The position numbers were made by a program, and so were the translations under genes. DNA of 64,000 nucleotides, from assembly GCA_030267965.1 (NCBI GenBank), contig BRYA01000230.1, positions 1,666-65,665 of the forward strand, read 5' to 3'. Positions 1 through 11,010 of this stretch are shown in pieces. This DNA comes from Triparma columacea. Lineage: Eukaryota; Sar; Bolidophyceae; Parmales; Triparmaceae. The notes beneath the pieces are model-generated. The model saw only the letters and a list, made by a program, of their open reading frames with translations, was not told the DNA's origin and searched no databases. How positions within the stretch are numbered: the first letter of the stretch is position 1; the number at the start of each line of letters is the position of its first letter.

Positions 1-2041
1 ATTCTCACCTTGTCTGTTCCACCAGGGCACTTGTATTTTGGCTCGCACGTGGAACACTCCGATGTTGTGCCGTCACTATACTTTCCAGCTGGGCATGGTG
101 AACCAACAACTCCGTCTGTACACTTATAACCCATAGGGCAGGTCGAGCAGGCGGAGGCGCCAGAACCAGAGATGAGACCTGCGGCACAGTCTTGACAAGA
201 AGTCGCCCCATTCTCATCGTTGCTAAATTTGCCAACATCACAGGAGAAGCAATCTCCGACGTCATCGTGAAACATAACAGCAATGCCTTGGTCTGTATTG
301 AACTTTCCAGGAAGGCAAGCTTCACAGGAGACGTGGAGGTCAGGGTCGGTGGCCTGGTCAGGAATGTATTTACCGGCAGAGCAGATGGCGCACGAAGTGG
401 AACCAGTATCAGAGGCAAAGGTCCCTGCAGCACATATGGTGCAGTCATTTTGGTCGTTGTGGTTTGAAGCATCGATGCCGTCATCATTGTTCATACTCCC
501 TACAGGACAATCTACGCATGTAGCATCGCTCGTGGCAGCCGTGGATGTGCTGTATTTACCGGCAGAGCAGATGGAGCAGGTGGAGAGGGAGTCGTGAAGG
601 TTGGGAGAGGTGGCTTCGTCATTGTTGAATCGGCCAGCGGGGCATGAATAACAGGTTTCTGTGCCTTCAATGTCAGTGTAGGAACCTTTGGGGCAGGTTG
701 CACAGGTGGCATCGCTCGTCGCAGCCGTGGCCGTGCTGTACTTGCCAATGGCACAGCCAGAGCATGCGGAGGACTCGTCGCCAGACGCAGCGTTCACTAG
801 ATACTTCCCCGCCGGACAGGGCGTGCAGGAGGATCCTGGAGGAGAGAATTGACCAGCTCCACAGGAAGTACATGCCAAAGACTCGTCACCGGTGAAAGCG
901 TTAATGAGAAACTTTCCTGCGGAACAAGGTGTGCAGGTGGGAGAGGCGGGACCAGAGTAATCCCCGGTGCCGCAGTCTACACATGTAGCGTCGCTTGTGG
1001 CTCCAGTGGACGTGCTGTATTTCCCCTCGCCGCAATCTACACACGTAGCGTCGCTTGTGGCTCCAGTGGACGAGCTGTATTTCCCCTCGCCACAATCTAC
1101 ACACGTAGCTTCGCTTGTGGCTCCAGTGGACGAGCTGTATTTCCCCTCGCCGCAATCTTGGCAAGCTGAAAGAAGTTTTGAAGTAGTAGGATTGTAACTC
1201 CCAGCGTTGCAAGAGTAGGGAGTGCAGCTAGAGTACGAGTATTTATTGCCGTTGACGGTGCCATAAGTGTCCAAAGCGGACCCTAATTAGGAGAGAGGTA
1301 GGAATAGGAATTGGTGCAGCGGTAACGTAAAGTCGGTTGTGGGGTTAGGAATGGTTCTACAGACTACACAATCCTCATTCTCGTCTTACCTTGGATTGGA
1401 GTGTTGGAGGAGTAGGGAGAAGGGCACGTATTGTGGATGGTGATGGTTGGTGAACCATAAGAGTTTCTGTAAATATCATCACCATTTCCTGAGTCTGCGG
1501 TGTTTCCAGAAAAGCTCGTTCCGTAAATATTGACATTAGTTCCACTATCCGTAACAGAAATAGCTCCACCTCCATACGTACTATCTGTAGCTCTATTATT
1601 GGAGAAGATACAGAGCTCCAAGTCTACAATGGCGCCATTCCCAATGAGAACCCCTCCACCCCAACCAGTATACCCATTGTCGAAGGTGAGAGCTCGGAGA
1701 ATAAGTGTACCACTCCCAGTTCCATACACCGGCATCACGATTCTTTCATTCTCTCCATCCAACACACAGCTTGCGTTGTCCTCCACACACTTGACCTCTC
1801 CATTCAAGTCATCTGTGTACAGCATGGCAGACCAATGTGCACAAGTCCCCTCTGAGCATTTATACGACCCATCAGCTAGAACTGCAGTGTCACCATTCGC
1901 CATGATGGAGTTGCCAGTGTTAAAACCGCTATACACTCTATTACTGACCGTGTTGAACAGCCCGTTCATATCGACCACATTCACCCCGCTCACTCCTACT
2001 ATGAGCAAGCAGGTCCAAAAGATTAGGCAAATATGAGACAT
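1..2041 (-). CDS. Secreted Cys-rich repeat protein with beta-helix-like head (3' end off window)
   Basis: Model: complement(join(<1..1282, 1390..2041)). The 107-bp intron has donor GTAAGA and acceptor TTAG, and the phase-1 junction keeps the frame. Seen: a signal peptide at the N-terminus (MSHICLIFWTCLLIVGVSG). Next come about 190 residues with GGG/GGAI and F-x-x-N motifs, like chlamydial-type polymorphic outer-membrane (Pmp) beta-helix repeats. After that, at least a dozen repeats of the form C-x2-C-x-x-G-x-(Y/F), like the GCC2/GCC3 (ephrin-receptor-like/TNFR-like) Cys modules found in many large stramenopile surface proteins. The frame stays open to base 1, so the C-terminus, possibly with a membrane anchor, lies outside the window. 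Inference: an extracellular or cell-surface adhesion or sensing protein, probably disulphide-rich. The start is the first ATG before the signal peptide. No ligand or pathway can be assigned. Confidence 0.75.
967..1157. repeat. 60-bp tandem repeat inside the Cys-rich coding region
   Basis: Just over three copies of a 60-bp unit occur in perfect register and differ at only a few positions. Each encodes one 20-residue Cys module (C-V-D-C-G-E-G-K-Y-S-S-S-T-G-A-T-S-D-A-T). The near-identity at DNA level shows a recent, in-frame expansion of the repeat domain. Similar but older copies occur near 505-565 and 690-745. Confidence 0.9.
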
Positions 2042-2382
2042 GAGGCTTCGTTTGGGTTCCGAGGGTTTGGAAATTTCTCAACAATTAGTCGGGGATATGG
2101 AGAAATATATGGAGGAGGAGGGGTAGTTAAGGGAATGATGAGGTATGTAGGGGAAAGAACGTGCGTAAAAAGAGCAGTGTGTGTGTGTTGTGAGTTGTGG
2201 TTCTCAGAAATTTTGGAAGGATTTTTACCTGTTTTCCTGTTTGAGAAAAAAATGGTTTATTTTATTGTACAAAACACGTCCACAACAACACCTCCCGTCA
2301 CCCCCTCCCTTCCTCGTTCCCTCCTCCTCCACCTCCTCCTTTCCCTTTCCCTCCCTCCCCCTTACCATAAATATATGTATTT

Positions 2383-4888
2383 TTAAACGATGATCCCCCA
2401 CCCCTTCTCCCCCCCGATCCCAATCCACTTCCCGACAAAGTCCACCGCCCAAACCTTCCCGACCCCCTTAACCCCCTCCCCCCTCCCCCCCCTAATAACC
2501 TCCAGGTCCCTCCCCCTCCCCTCCTCCATTTCCCTTCTAACCCTCTCGTACTTTCCTCCGTCCCTCACGTTACCCCCCGTGCTTATCGGTACGTCTATCC
2601 CCTCCTCAACGATCCTCCTCTGAACGTCCTGGTCCCTAACCGGGTTGTAAGGTTTGACCCTAACTAAGACCCTCCCCCCCCCCCCCGACCAGCACCCAAC
2701 CCCAGTGACCGAAGCGTAGTTCTCACCCTTATCCTTACCACCCTCGTCCTCAGCTACGATACTCCCCCACCTCCAGGACCAGGTTGCGGCCTCCCCCTTT
2801 TGTGATCGTGCCTTGGGTGTGGTAGGTGGTAGGAGTATGAACCTTCTAACGGTGCCGTACCGACCCCACCATACGCAGGACTTGAAGTCCACTTTACGAG
2901 CGAGGGTGGAGGAGGGGAAGGTGGACTTGAAGACTACAGAGGGTCTACCGACCTAAGGCAAGGAAGGGGGGGGGAGGGGGGGGGTTGAAAATGGAACACA
3001 CACATAGAGGCGAGAAAACGTGAGAGAGAGAGGAGAGAGAGAGAGAACCGGTTAGCTTGGGGTTGGGTGGTGATCATCGTGAATGACCAATAAAGTTTCA
3101 TCGGTCCCGTATATTCCCCCCCCCCCTGCCCCCCTCTACACTTAATTAAGTTCCCCTTAATCTTACCTTTTCCATAATTTTCTTCTCCATAATCCCCGTG
3201 TCCATAACCCATACATTCCCCCCCCTAGCTGCCGCCACGTACCTACCTTGTAGGCCCTGGAGTCCAACGATAGGACCGCGACCTCCCACCTTCAAGCACC
3301 AGTCTCCACCTGTACCTTTAACCCTCCTGTGTGGGTGGGGGGTAAAAAAGGTGGGAGGGAGTGTTGTTTGTGAAGATGAGTGTGTGTGTCTTCCTTTCGT
3401 TCTTTTAGAAACTGTAAATTACCTTCCCCCTCCCCCCTTACCTGTATTTAATTTCCCCTTTATCGTCCCCCATGATGACCCCATCCTTAAATCCTTTAAC
3501 AACTACAGTACTCGTCGTACCCTCCCCCCCCCCTCCCTTCCTAACATTAACCCCTCTAACAACCTTCCCCCCCCTCCCAACTTCGAGCTTCCCAAAGTCT
3601 ACGATGAACATAGTATCCCCAGAACGAACGTAGGTAACGATGAGGTCGTAGGTAGAGGTCCAGTGGAGGGATGATATTCTACGACCTTGTATTAGGGTGA
3701 AGGAGAAACGGGGGGAACCAAAGGAGGACCACGAATCGAGGGGGGGGGATGAGCCGGAGGTAGGAGAGGAGAGGTGGTTGAGGAAATTCAGGTGGTATGT
3801 CTCGATCCTTTTTTGGGGGGGGAGGGGAGGGGGTGGGGGGTTTGGGGTGGTGTGTATTTCAGTGTCAGGTGTGGTGTTGTTCAAAACGCTGTGTACATTC
3901 TTCGTCTTTCCCCTTTCTCCGCTCCCTTATCTTACCTTTCCCTCGTGTAAACCTTAACGTCACCCTCCCTGTACCCGACCGCTACCAGCTCCCCGTCCCC
4001 GCTAATCTCCACCACTTCCACCCGGCCCCCCTTCCCTTCCCCCCCCCCCGTTGCGGCTGCCGCCCCAGAGGGCCCTGGGGGTAAGTAAAGAACCTGGCCC
4101 CTCGAGTACGCCCTCCTTACCACCGGTTTTGGGGGCGGTAGTAAAGGCCCCTTTCTTGGCCTGCTTCTCAGCGCCAGGATGGCCCGGGCGAGGTTCCTGG
4201 GCTCCCGGGGGGGAGGGGGTCGGGACGTTTGCCAGGATTTTATTATGGCGTCTGAAGTATCCGAGGGGGAGGAATCTGGGAGGATTGGGTCGGCTGATAG
4301 AGGGTCGTCAGATGCTGTCGTTGGCGGGTAAGGATCCTGGGAGGAGGGTCCGGCCATGGTTGGGCGCTCACTGTGTCGGGGAACAGACGCAGGAAGAGCT
4401 TCCCCCTCACCCTCGGACAAGGCCAGAGGCAAGGGCTTGGCTTTCTTGCTTTTCTTGCTCTTGTTCTTGTCCAGACCTGGGACTTTAATGTCGCTGGCCC
4501 TGCTGAAACCGAAGCCCTCAAGGAAACCCTCGACGTCGCCCTTCACCCTCTTCTTCTTGTTGGGTTTGTTGTGTATCTTGTGTCTCTGTCTGTTTAGTTC
4601 TTCTCTCATTTCTTGTGTGCTTTCTTTGTTCTTTTGTTTGTCGTTTTCTGTCTCTGTATCATCGTTGTTAATGTCAATATTTGAGGATGATGATGAAGGA
4701 TGAGATGAAGGAGGACATGATAGGAATGAGAAGAGAGTGTGTTGTTGTTTCTTTTTGTACTTCTTTTTGTCATTCTTTGTGTCATTCTTTTTGTTGTTCT
4801 TTGCGTCATTCGTTACCTCATTCTTTACCTCGTTCTTAACCTCGTTCTTTACCTCGTTCTCGCAGTTTGACTCCTTATTTGAGTTCAT
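2383..4888 (-). CDS. WD40-like beta-propeller protein with low-complexity N-terminus
   Basis: Model: complement(join(2383..2952, 3167..3326, 3442..3807, 3936..4888)), coding for 682 residues. All junctions have GT-AG borders and fit in phase (2, 2, 0). Residues 1-50 contain short tandem repeats of the NEVK/KNDTK type, and residues 50-290 are Lys/Ser/Pro-rich. From about residue 290 there are blade-like stretches such as VEVVEISGDGELVAVGYREG and GRYVAAARGGNVWVMD, as expected for WD40 propellers. The last exon (from 2952) has the same character, with VWWGRYGTVRRF. Introns carry long G/C homopolymers. I do not recognise the orthologous family; a scaffold role is only what a propeller usually implies. 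An alternative is a divergent propeller of another repeat class. Confidence 0.65.
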
Positions 4889-5512
4889 CAGAGGGAGATG
4901 GAGGGAGATGGAGAGAGATCGGAGGGAGGTTTGATGATATGGAGTGTATGTGGTTATTTGTGCAGGTCTATAGAATCGTATGTATATAAAATGAGTATAT
5001 ATACTATGATATTCGTATATTATAGTAAATAGAAGGTTTAAATGAGGCTTTTTAAATGCCTCTACTTCCGAACAAAGGAAGAGAATGGAGGAATATTGAC
5101 CTAATTCTCACTAATATTGACCTAACACCGAGATTATACAACAATAAATCAATAACAATCAACAACAACTTAATAGTGATTGAAATTAGATTGAATTTGA
5201 CGAAATGAGACAATATCAACAGGACGCTCAAATTTGGATTTGCCTTCTTGGGCCGTGGAAACAAAAGTTATCAGTGAAAAAGTCACTTGCAAAATTTAAC
5301 TGATTCGCGCGAGATTTTAAATATAACGGGGCCGGCCCGCGACGTCTCTCATTTCAAACAGCGTTCATGAATTTTCCTAATTTGCGGGCACACTGGCAGA
5401 GTTTCAACATCCCTTTTTCCGTCCCTCACGACCTGTCTTCCCGCGCCCCGGCACCCAAACCCCCTCTCATTCATTAATGTTGGTGGCGAGGTAGTTGGTG
5501 AAGCAGACTGAT

Positions 5513-5548
<36 letters not shown>

Positions 5549-5644
5549 TTGCCCCTGTCCCTGTCCCTGTCCTTGCCCTTGCCCTTGCCCTTGCCCTTGC
5601 CCCCCTTCCTCCTCGCCCGATGTGTCCTCGTCCGATATGTCCGC
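4889..5644. other. Intergenic region with TGTCCC-type hexanucleotide repeat
   Basis: No convincing gene is seen. The stretch separates the start of the WD40-like gene from the stop codon of the DUF285 gene, both on the minus strand. About 4960-5330 is AT-rich. The part next to the DUF285 stop would be its 3' UTR and holds a hexanucleotide tract at 5514-5602. Confidence 0.6.
5514..5602. repeat. Hexanucleotide tandem repeat (TGTCCC, grading into TTGCCC)
   Basis: About fifteen imperfect copies of a 6-bp unit: TGTCCC on the left half, then CTTGCC/TTGCCC. It lies just downstream of the DUF285 stop codon. On the minus strand one frame would read as (RD)n followed by (GK)n, so readthrough or an alternative last splice could add a charged tail. 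There is no evidence for that. Confidence 0.9.
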
Positions 5645-8600
5645 CTACTCTGATGTGCAGTTGTTTTGGCCCTGTACGTACATTCCGGAGCCAGAGGTGG
5701 TACCGGCAGGGCAAGCAATGCATTCTCCGTTTGCGTCGGGTACCAGATCAGTGTCTGGTTGGCCGGAGCTAGTGAACATGGAAGTAAAATAACTAGTGCC
5801 GACTTTGCATATGTTCCAGACTGTGACGTCCTTTTTGAAGTCACTTGCGCTTTTGAACATAGACCTCATGTTATTGACATTAGAGACATCCCAACTCCCA
5901 ATATCCTGGTTGAATTTGTTCGCCTCACTGCGTTGAATTCAATGCCGAGTGGAGATGTGCGAAATGAGATTTGCGTGTGTGTGTGTGAATGTTAGAATGA
6001 GAAGCGAGTGTATTACTTTATATAGAATGCCACAAAGATAACACGCAAATCACAAAGACCTCATCCAAAGCATCACTCAATACTCACTAGAACATATCCT
6101 CCATGCCAGTGACACTTGAGACATCCCAACTCCCAATATCCTGGTTGAAGACAAAAGCGTCACTGCGTTGAAGTTCAATGCCGAGTGGAGATGTGCGAGA
6201 TGAGAATTGCGTGTGCGTGTGTGAGTGTTAGAATGAGAGGCGAGTATATTACTTAAAATACAGAAGTAGAATGCAGCAAAGATAGCACGCAAACAACGAA
6301 GACCTCATCTCAAAAGCATCTCGTAATACTCACCTGAACATTTCAGACATGTCATTGACACTCGAGACATCCCAACTCCCAATATCCTGGTTGAAGACTC
6401 TTGCGCCACTGCGTTCAATAAAATGCCGAGTGGAGATGTGCGAGATGAGATTTGCGTGTGCGTGTGTGAATGTTAGAATGAGAAGCGAGTTACTTAAAAT
6501 AGGATGCAGCAAAGATAACACGCAAACCACAAAGACCTCATCTCCAAAGCATCTCTCAATACTCACTTGAACATTCCATACATGTCAGTGACACTTGAGA
6601 CATCCCAACTCCCAATATTCTGGTTGAAGGAGTCTCCCAAACTGCGTTGAATTAAATGCCGAGTGGAGATGTGCGAGATGAGAATTGCATGTGCGTGTGG
6701 GTGTGCGTGTGTGAATGTTAGAATGAGAAGCGAGTGTAGTGCATTGCTTAAAATAGAATGTAGCAAAGATAGCAAGCAAACCACAAAGATCTCATCTCCA
6801 AAGCATTTCTCAATACTCACAGGAACATAAACTGCATGTTAATGACACTCGAGACATCCCATCCGCTGATATCCTCGTTGAATGTATTCCATTGGTCTGT
6901 ATTTTTGGGTAGGAATGCCCTGTTCATGTCAGTGACATCCCTCGTGCACCTGCTCAGCCGGCGATTTAAGTTGGGTCCGCAGGGGGCAAATTGCCGAGAG
7001 GAGAATATAAGGGTTAGTTGTTACTGGGGGCGGGGGCGGGGCTCGCTTGTTCATCCTCCCGTGATGCTTCGTTGTCCCGTCCTACTTTGTCCGCCTGCCC
7101 ACCACATAGCCCCATCTGCATCCTCTCTATTCGCATGTTCTTCCATCTACTTACCAGTCCGTGATGCTGCCGTATGTGATTGTCGCAAGGGCTTGATTAG
7201 AAAACCAGAGAGCAAGTGCTTTTCTGAAGCTACTATTATCGAGGCTGGGTACTGGGGTGCAAGGGTTTTGGCCCTCTACAAACAATCCTGAGCCAGAAAT
7301 GAAACACACATTAGGGCATTCTATGCATTTTCCGTTAGCGTCGGGTACCAGATCAGTTTCTGGTTGGCCGGAGTCAGTGAACATGGAAGTGAAATCACCC
7401 GTGCCGACTTTGCATATGTTCCAGACTGTGACGTCCTTGTTAAAGAGACTTGTGCCATAGAACATATACCTCATGTCAGTGACATTAGAGACATCCCAAC
7501 TCCCAATATCCTGGTTGAAGGCACTAGCGTAACTGCGTTGAATTCAATGCCGAGTGGAGATGTGGGAGATGAAATTTGCGTGTGCGTGTGTGAGTGTTAG
7601 AATGAGAAGCGAGTATATTACTTTAAATAGAATGCCACAAAGATAACACGCAAACCATGAAGACCTCATCTCCAAAGCATCACTCAATACTCACTAGAAC
7701 ATATATTCCATAGTAGTGACACTCGAGACATCCCAACTCCCAATATCCTGGTTGAAGACTTCTGCCTTACTGCGTTGAATTCAATGCCGAGTGGAGACGT
7801 GCGAGATGAGATTTGTGTGTGCGTGTGTGAGTGTTAGAATGAGAGGCGAGTATATTACTTAAAATAGAATGCCACAAAGATAACACGCAAACCACGAAAA
7901 TCTTCACTCCAAAGCATCTCTCAATACTCACGCGAACATATTAGACATGTCTGTGACACTTGAGACATCCCAACTCCCAATATCCTGGTTAAAGACTTCT
8001 GCCTTACTGCGTTCAATTAAATGCCGAGTGGAGATGTGCGAGATGAGAATTGCGTGTGCGTGTGCGTGTGCGTGTGTGAATGTTAGAATGAGAAGCGAGT
8101 GTAGTGCATTGCTTAAAATAGAATGTAGCAAAGATAGCAAGCAAACCACAAAGATCTCATCTCCAAAGCATTTCTCAATAACTCACTCGAACATAGACTG
8201 CATGTTAATGACACTCGAGACATCCCATCCGCTGATATCCTCGTTGAATGTATTCCATTGGTCTGTATTTTTGGATTCGAATGCCCTGTTCATGTCAGTG
8301 ACATCCCTCGTGCACCTGCTCAGCCGGCGATTTAATTGGGTCCGCAGGGGGCAAATTGCCGAGAGGAGAATATAAGGGTTAGTTGTTACTGGGGGCGGGG
8401 GCGGGGCTCGCTTGTTCATCCTCCCGTGATGCTTCGTTGTCCCGTCCTACTTTGTCCGCCTGCCCACCACATAGCCCCATCTGCATCCTCTCTATTCGCG
8501 TGTTCTTCCATCTACTTACCAGTCCGTGATGCTGCCGTATGTGGTTGTCGCAAGGGCTTGATTAGAAAACCAGAGAGCAAGTGCTTTTCTGAAGCTACTA

Positions 8601-10240
8601 TTATCGAGGCTGGGTACTGGGGTGCAAGGGTTTTGGCCCTCTACGAACAATCCTGAGCCAGAAATGAAACACACATTAGGGCATTCTATGCATTTTCCGT
8701 TAGCGTCGGGTACCAGACTAGCTGATTGTTGGCCGGAGGCAATGAACATGGCATCAAAATATGAGACTTTGCATATATTCCAGCTTGTGACGTCCTTGTT
8801 AAAGGCACTTGCGTGAAAGAACATATACTTCATGTCAGTGACATTAGAGACATCCCAACTCCCAATATCCTGGTTGAAGTCGGTCGCGTAGCTGCGTTGA
8901 ATTCAATGCCGAGTGGAGATGTGCGAGATGAAATTTGCGTGTGCGTGTGTGAATGTTAGAATGAGAAGCGAGTGTATTACTTAATATAGAATGCCACAAA
9001 GATAACACGCAAACCATGAAGACCTCATCTCCAAAGCATCTCTCAATACTCACGCGAACATACCAGACATGTCAGTGACACTCGAGACATCCCAACTCCC
9101 AATATCCTGGTTAAAGACTGCGATACTGCGTTTATTATTTGCATGTGTGAGTGTTAGAATGAGAAGCGAGTGTATTACTTAATATAGAGTGCCACAAAGA
9201 TAACACACAAACCACCAAAACCTTCACTCCAAAGCATCTCTCAATACTCACTCGAACATATCAGACATGTCAGTGACACTCGAGACATTCCAATTCCCAA
9301 TATCCTGATTGAAGACTTCTGCCTTACTGCGTTGAATTCAATGCCGAGTGGAGATGTGCGGGATGAAATTTGCGTGTGCGTGTGTGAATGTTAGAATGAG
9401 AAGCGAGTGTATTACTTAAAATAGAATACAGCAAAGATAGCACGCAAACCACGAAGACCTCATCTCCAAAGCACATCTCAATACTCACGCGAACATAGCC
9501 GTCATGGTAGTTACACTAGAGACATCCCATCCGCTAATGTCCTCGTTGAATGTATATTTGTTTTGGAATGCACTCGACATGTCAGTGACATCCTTCGTGC
9601 ACCTGCTCAGCCGGAGGTTCAATTTAGGTCCGCAGAGGGCGGATTGCCGAGAGGAGAATATGAGGGTTAGTTGTTACTGGGGCTCGCTTGTTCATCCTCC
9701 CGTGATGCTTCGTTGTCCCGTCCTACTTTGTCCGCCTGCCCACCACATAACCCAATCTGCATCTTCTCTACTCGTTCTTCCAACTACTTACCAGTCCTTG
9801 ATGTTGCCGTATTTGCTTGTCGCACTGGTAGAATCAGAAAACCAGGCAGTAAGTGCCGCTCTGAAGGTATCATCGTTGAGGCAGGCTTTCTCAAGAAGAA
9901 GCGCGGGAGTGGGTGCAGGAGTTGGAGCAGGCGTCGGGCTCTCAGCTGGCTGCGGAGTTGTGCTCTTGTTGCCCTTGTTGCCCTTGTTGCCCTTGTTGCC
10001 CTTGTTGCCCTTGTTGCCCTTGTTGCCCTTGCTGGCCTTGTTGCCCTTGTTGCCCTTTTCGCTCTTCTTGCCGTTAGCAAAGATAATGTTGACACTGTCA
10101 CCGATGTCATTACCGCCAAAGGCAAAGTCCTGTAGGCCTCTTGAAGGGGACCTCAGCGATTTGTCAGTGCCATGGCTAGTGATGACGAGGAGTACCAAAA
10201 CTAGCAGCGAAGCAGCGAGCAAAGCGACTAGTGACTTCAT
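5645..10240 (-). CDS. BspA-like (DUF285) repeat surface protein, 14 exons in three cassettes
   Basis: Model: complement(join(5645..5927, 6088..6162, 6334..6408, 6567..6641, 6821..6949, 7155..7532, 7695..7769, 7932..8006, 8187..8315, 8520..8891, 9054..9125, 9252..9326, 9489..9602, 9792..10240)), 791 residues. Exon 1 has a signal peptide, a (GNK)n Gly-every-third-residue tract and a Pro/Thr/Ala linker. Later exons encode the DUF285 unit F-N-x-D-I-x-x-W-D-V-S-x-V-T-x-M-x-x-M-F, known from BspA-like bacterial and protist surface proteins. All 13 introns are phase 2, so every internal exon is symmetric and can be added or lost in frame. Reading into any intron gives a stop at once (G-TGA or G-TAA). 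Two long exons each end one cassette with a Cys-containing segment and begin the next with an 'AL.WFS' helix. Inference: a secreted or surface-attached adhesion or recognition protein; the partner is unknown. Confidence 0.85.
6833..7355. repeat. Segmental duplication, left copy
   Basis: This block of about 520 bp is nearly identical to about 8200-8720, with differences at only a handful of sites. It spans most of a 129-nt exon, the whole following long-type intron and much of a long cassette exon. Similarity at lower identity continues on both sides. Confidence 0.9.
8200..8720. repeat. Segmental duplication, right copy
   Basis: Partner of the block at about 6833-7355. The intron is as conserved as the exons, pointing to recent duplication or gene conversion. 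The two diverge sharply after the shared GTCGGGTACCAGA, where the encoded segment differs between cassettes. Confidence 0.9.
9955..10062 (-). repeat. 9-bp repeat encoding (Gly-Asn-Lys)n
   Basis: About a dozen near-perfect copies of a 9-bp unit (TTGCCCTTG on the plus strand) encode the Gly-Asn-Lys run in exon 1 of the DUF285 gene. Glycine at every third residue recalls collagen-like tracts, but proline is absent from the repeat, so a collagen triple helix is uncertain. Confidence 0.85.
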
Positions 10241-11010
10241 CTTTTGTCAATATGTATACGATCAATGTTCAACGGCAATGGCGAAGGGAAAGGGCAATTT
10301 TGTGTGAGATATCGCACGCTATTAGGGAAGAATAAGTCTGAATTGTGTTTTGAAGATTATGTGTGCCTTATATACGTATATTGACAAACTTCTAAGGACT
10401 CAATCGACCAGAATTTTGAGTAGAAATCACAGATGTCGAGAACGAGGCAGAATCAAACCCCCTATTTTTCTTGTGAAATAGTAGCGGGGGGGGAGAAAGG
10501 CAGTGGTCGATACAAACAAGTGATTCCAAAGCGTTTGCAACTCCTTCAAGGCTTACCTCTGTCTGATGAAATCTTTTGTGAGTTGTGTTTTTTCCTCAGG
10601 TTGATGGTCAATGGTAGGAATTAATCAATTTCAATTATTTCTCAAATTAGTCTCCCCCTATAACATCTCACTAACGCAATATTTTGACAATATTACACCT
10701 GTAAGCCTTTCTCAAGCCTTTATCTCGCACAAAATTCCTTCATTATAGCCCGTAAATTGTAATCATCCTGACATAAGCTGTCTTTCCAAACAACTTTCCG
10801 TGTTGCTTCATTTCCTCTCCTTTTCCTCTCCATTTCCTGCTCTACGCAACTTCTAGACCACTTCTACACCTCTTCTACAACCTTTCTACAACCTTTCTAC
10901 AACTACAACTACATAACTCTCTCTAAATAACACTAAACAGTTCCCAAAATCAAAACCCCTTCGGAGGGAGAGAAGTAACCTAACTGTCCCAACTAACAAG
11001 GAAAGCGGTT
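10241..11010. promoter_or_regulatory. Divergent intergenic region, DUF285 gene and UBZ-like gene
   Basis: No gene is seen in these 770 bp, which lie between two start codons pointing outward. Both promoters and 5' UTRs must lie here. Short repeats of the TTCTACAAC/TTCTACACC type occur at about 10850-10910 before the right-hand start. No specific binding site is assigned. Confidence 0.45.

Larger units (their letters stand above)
5927..9602 (-). repeat. Tandem exon-plus-intron repeat units of the DUF285 gene
   Basis: Short exons of 72 or 75 nt alternate with introns of 126-180 nt, most often 162. The introns are closely similar to one another: donor GTGAGTATTGAG, a central block with TTTGGAGATGAGG, a CACACGCACACGC run, then CATCTCCACTCGGCATTGAA and acceptor AACGCAG. 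A second intron family (189-205 nt, donor GTAAGTAG, acceptor GAGCAG) precedes the 114/129-nt exons. The duplicated unit is therefore exon plus intron, about 235 bp. Confidence 0.9.

Noticed and set aside
5467..5844. Minus-strand frame with (RD)n and (GK)n tail next to the DUF285 stop
   Set aside because: It overlaps the last DUF285 exon in another frame and owes its length to the hexanucleotide repeat. The DUF285 frame ends earlier with a normal stop.
9504..10307. Plus-strand 267-codon frame with Leu/Pro repeats
   Set aside because: It is the reverse-complement shadow of the (GNK)n exon and the first intron of the DUF285 gene; no plus-strand domain or splice logic.
10433..10624. Plus-strand 63-codon frame between divergent genes
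   Set aside because: Low-information sequence, no domain, no splice partner; likely promoter or UTR sequence.
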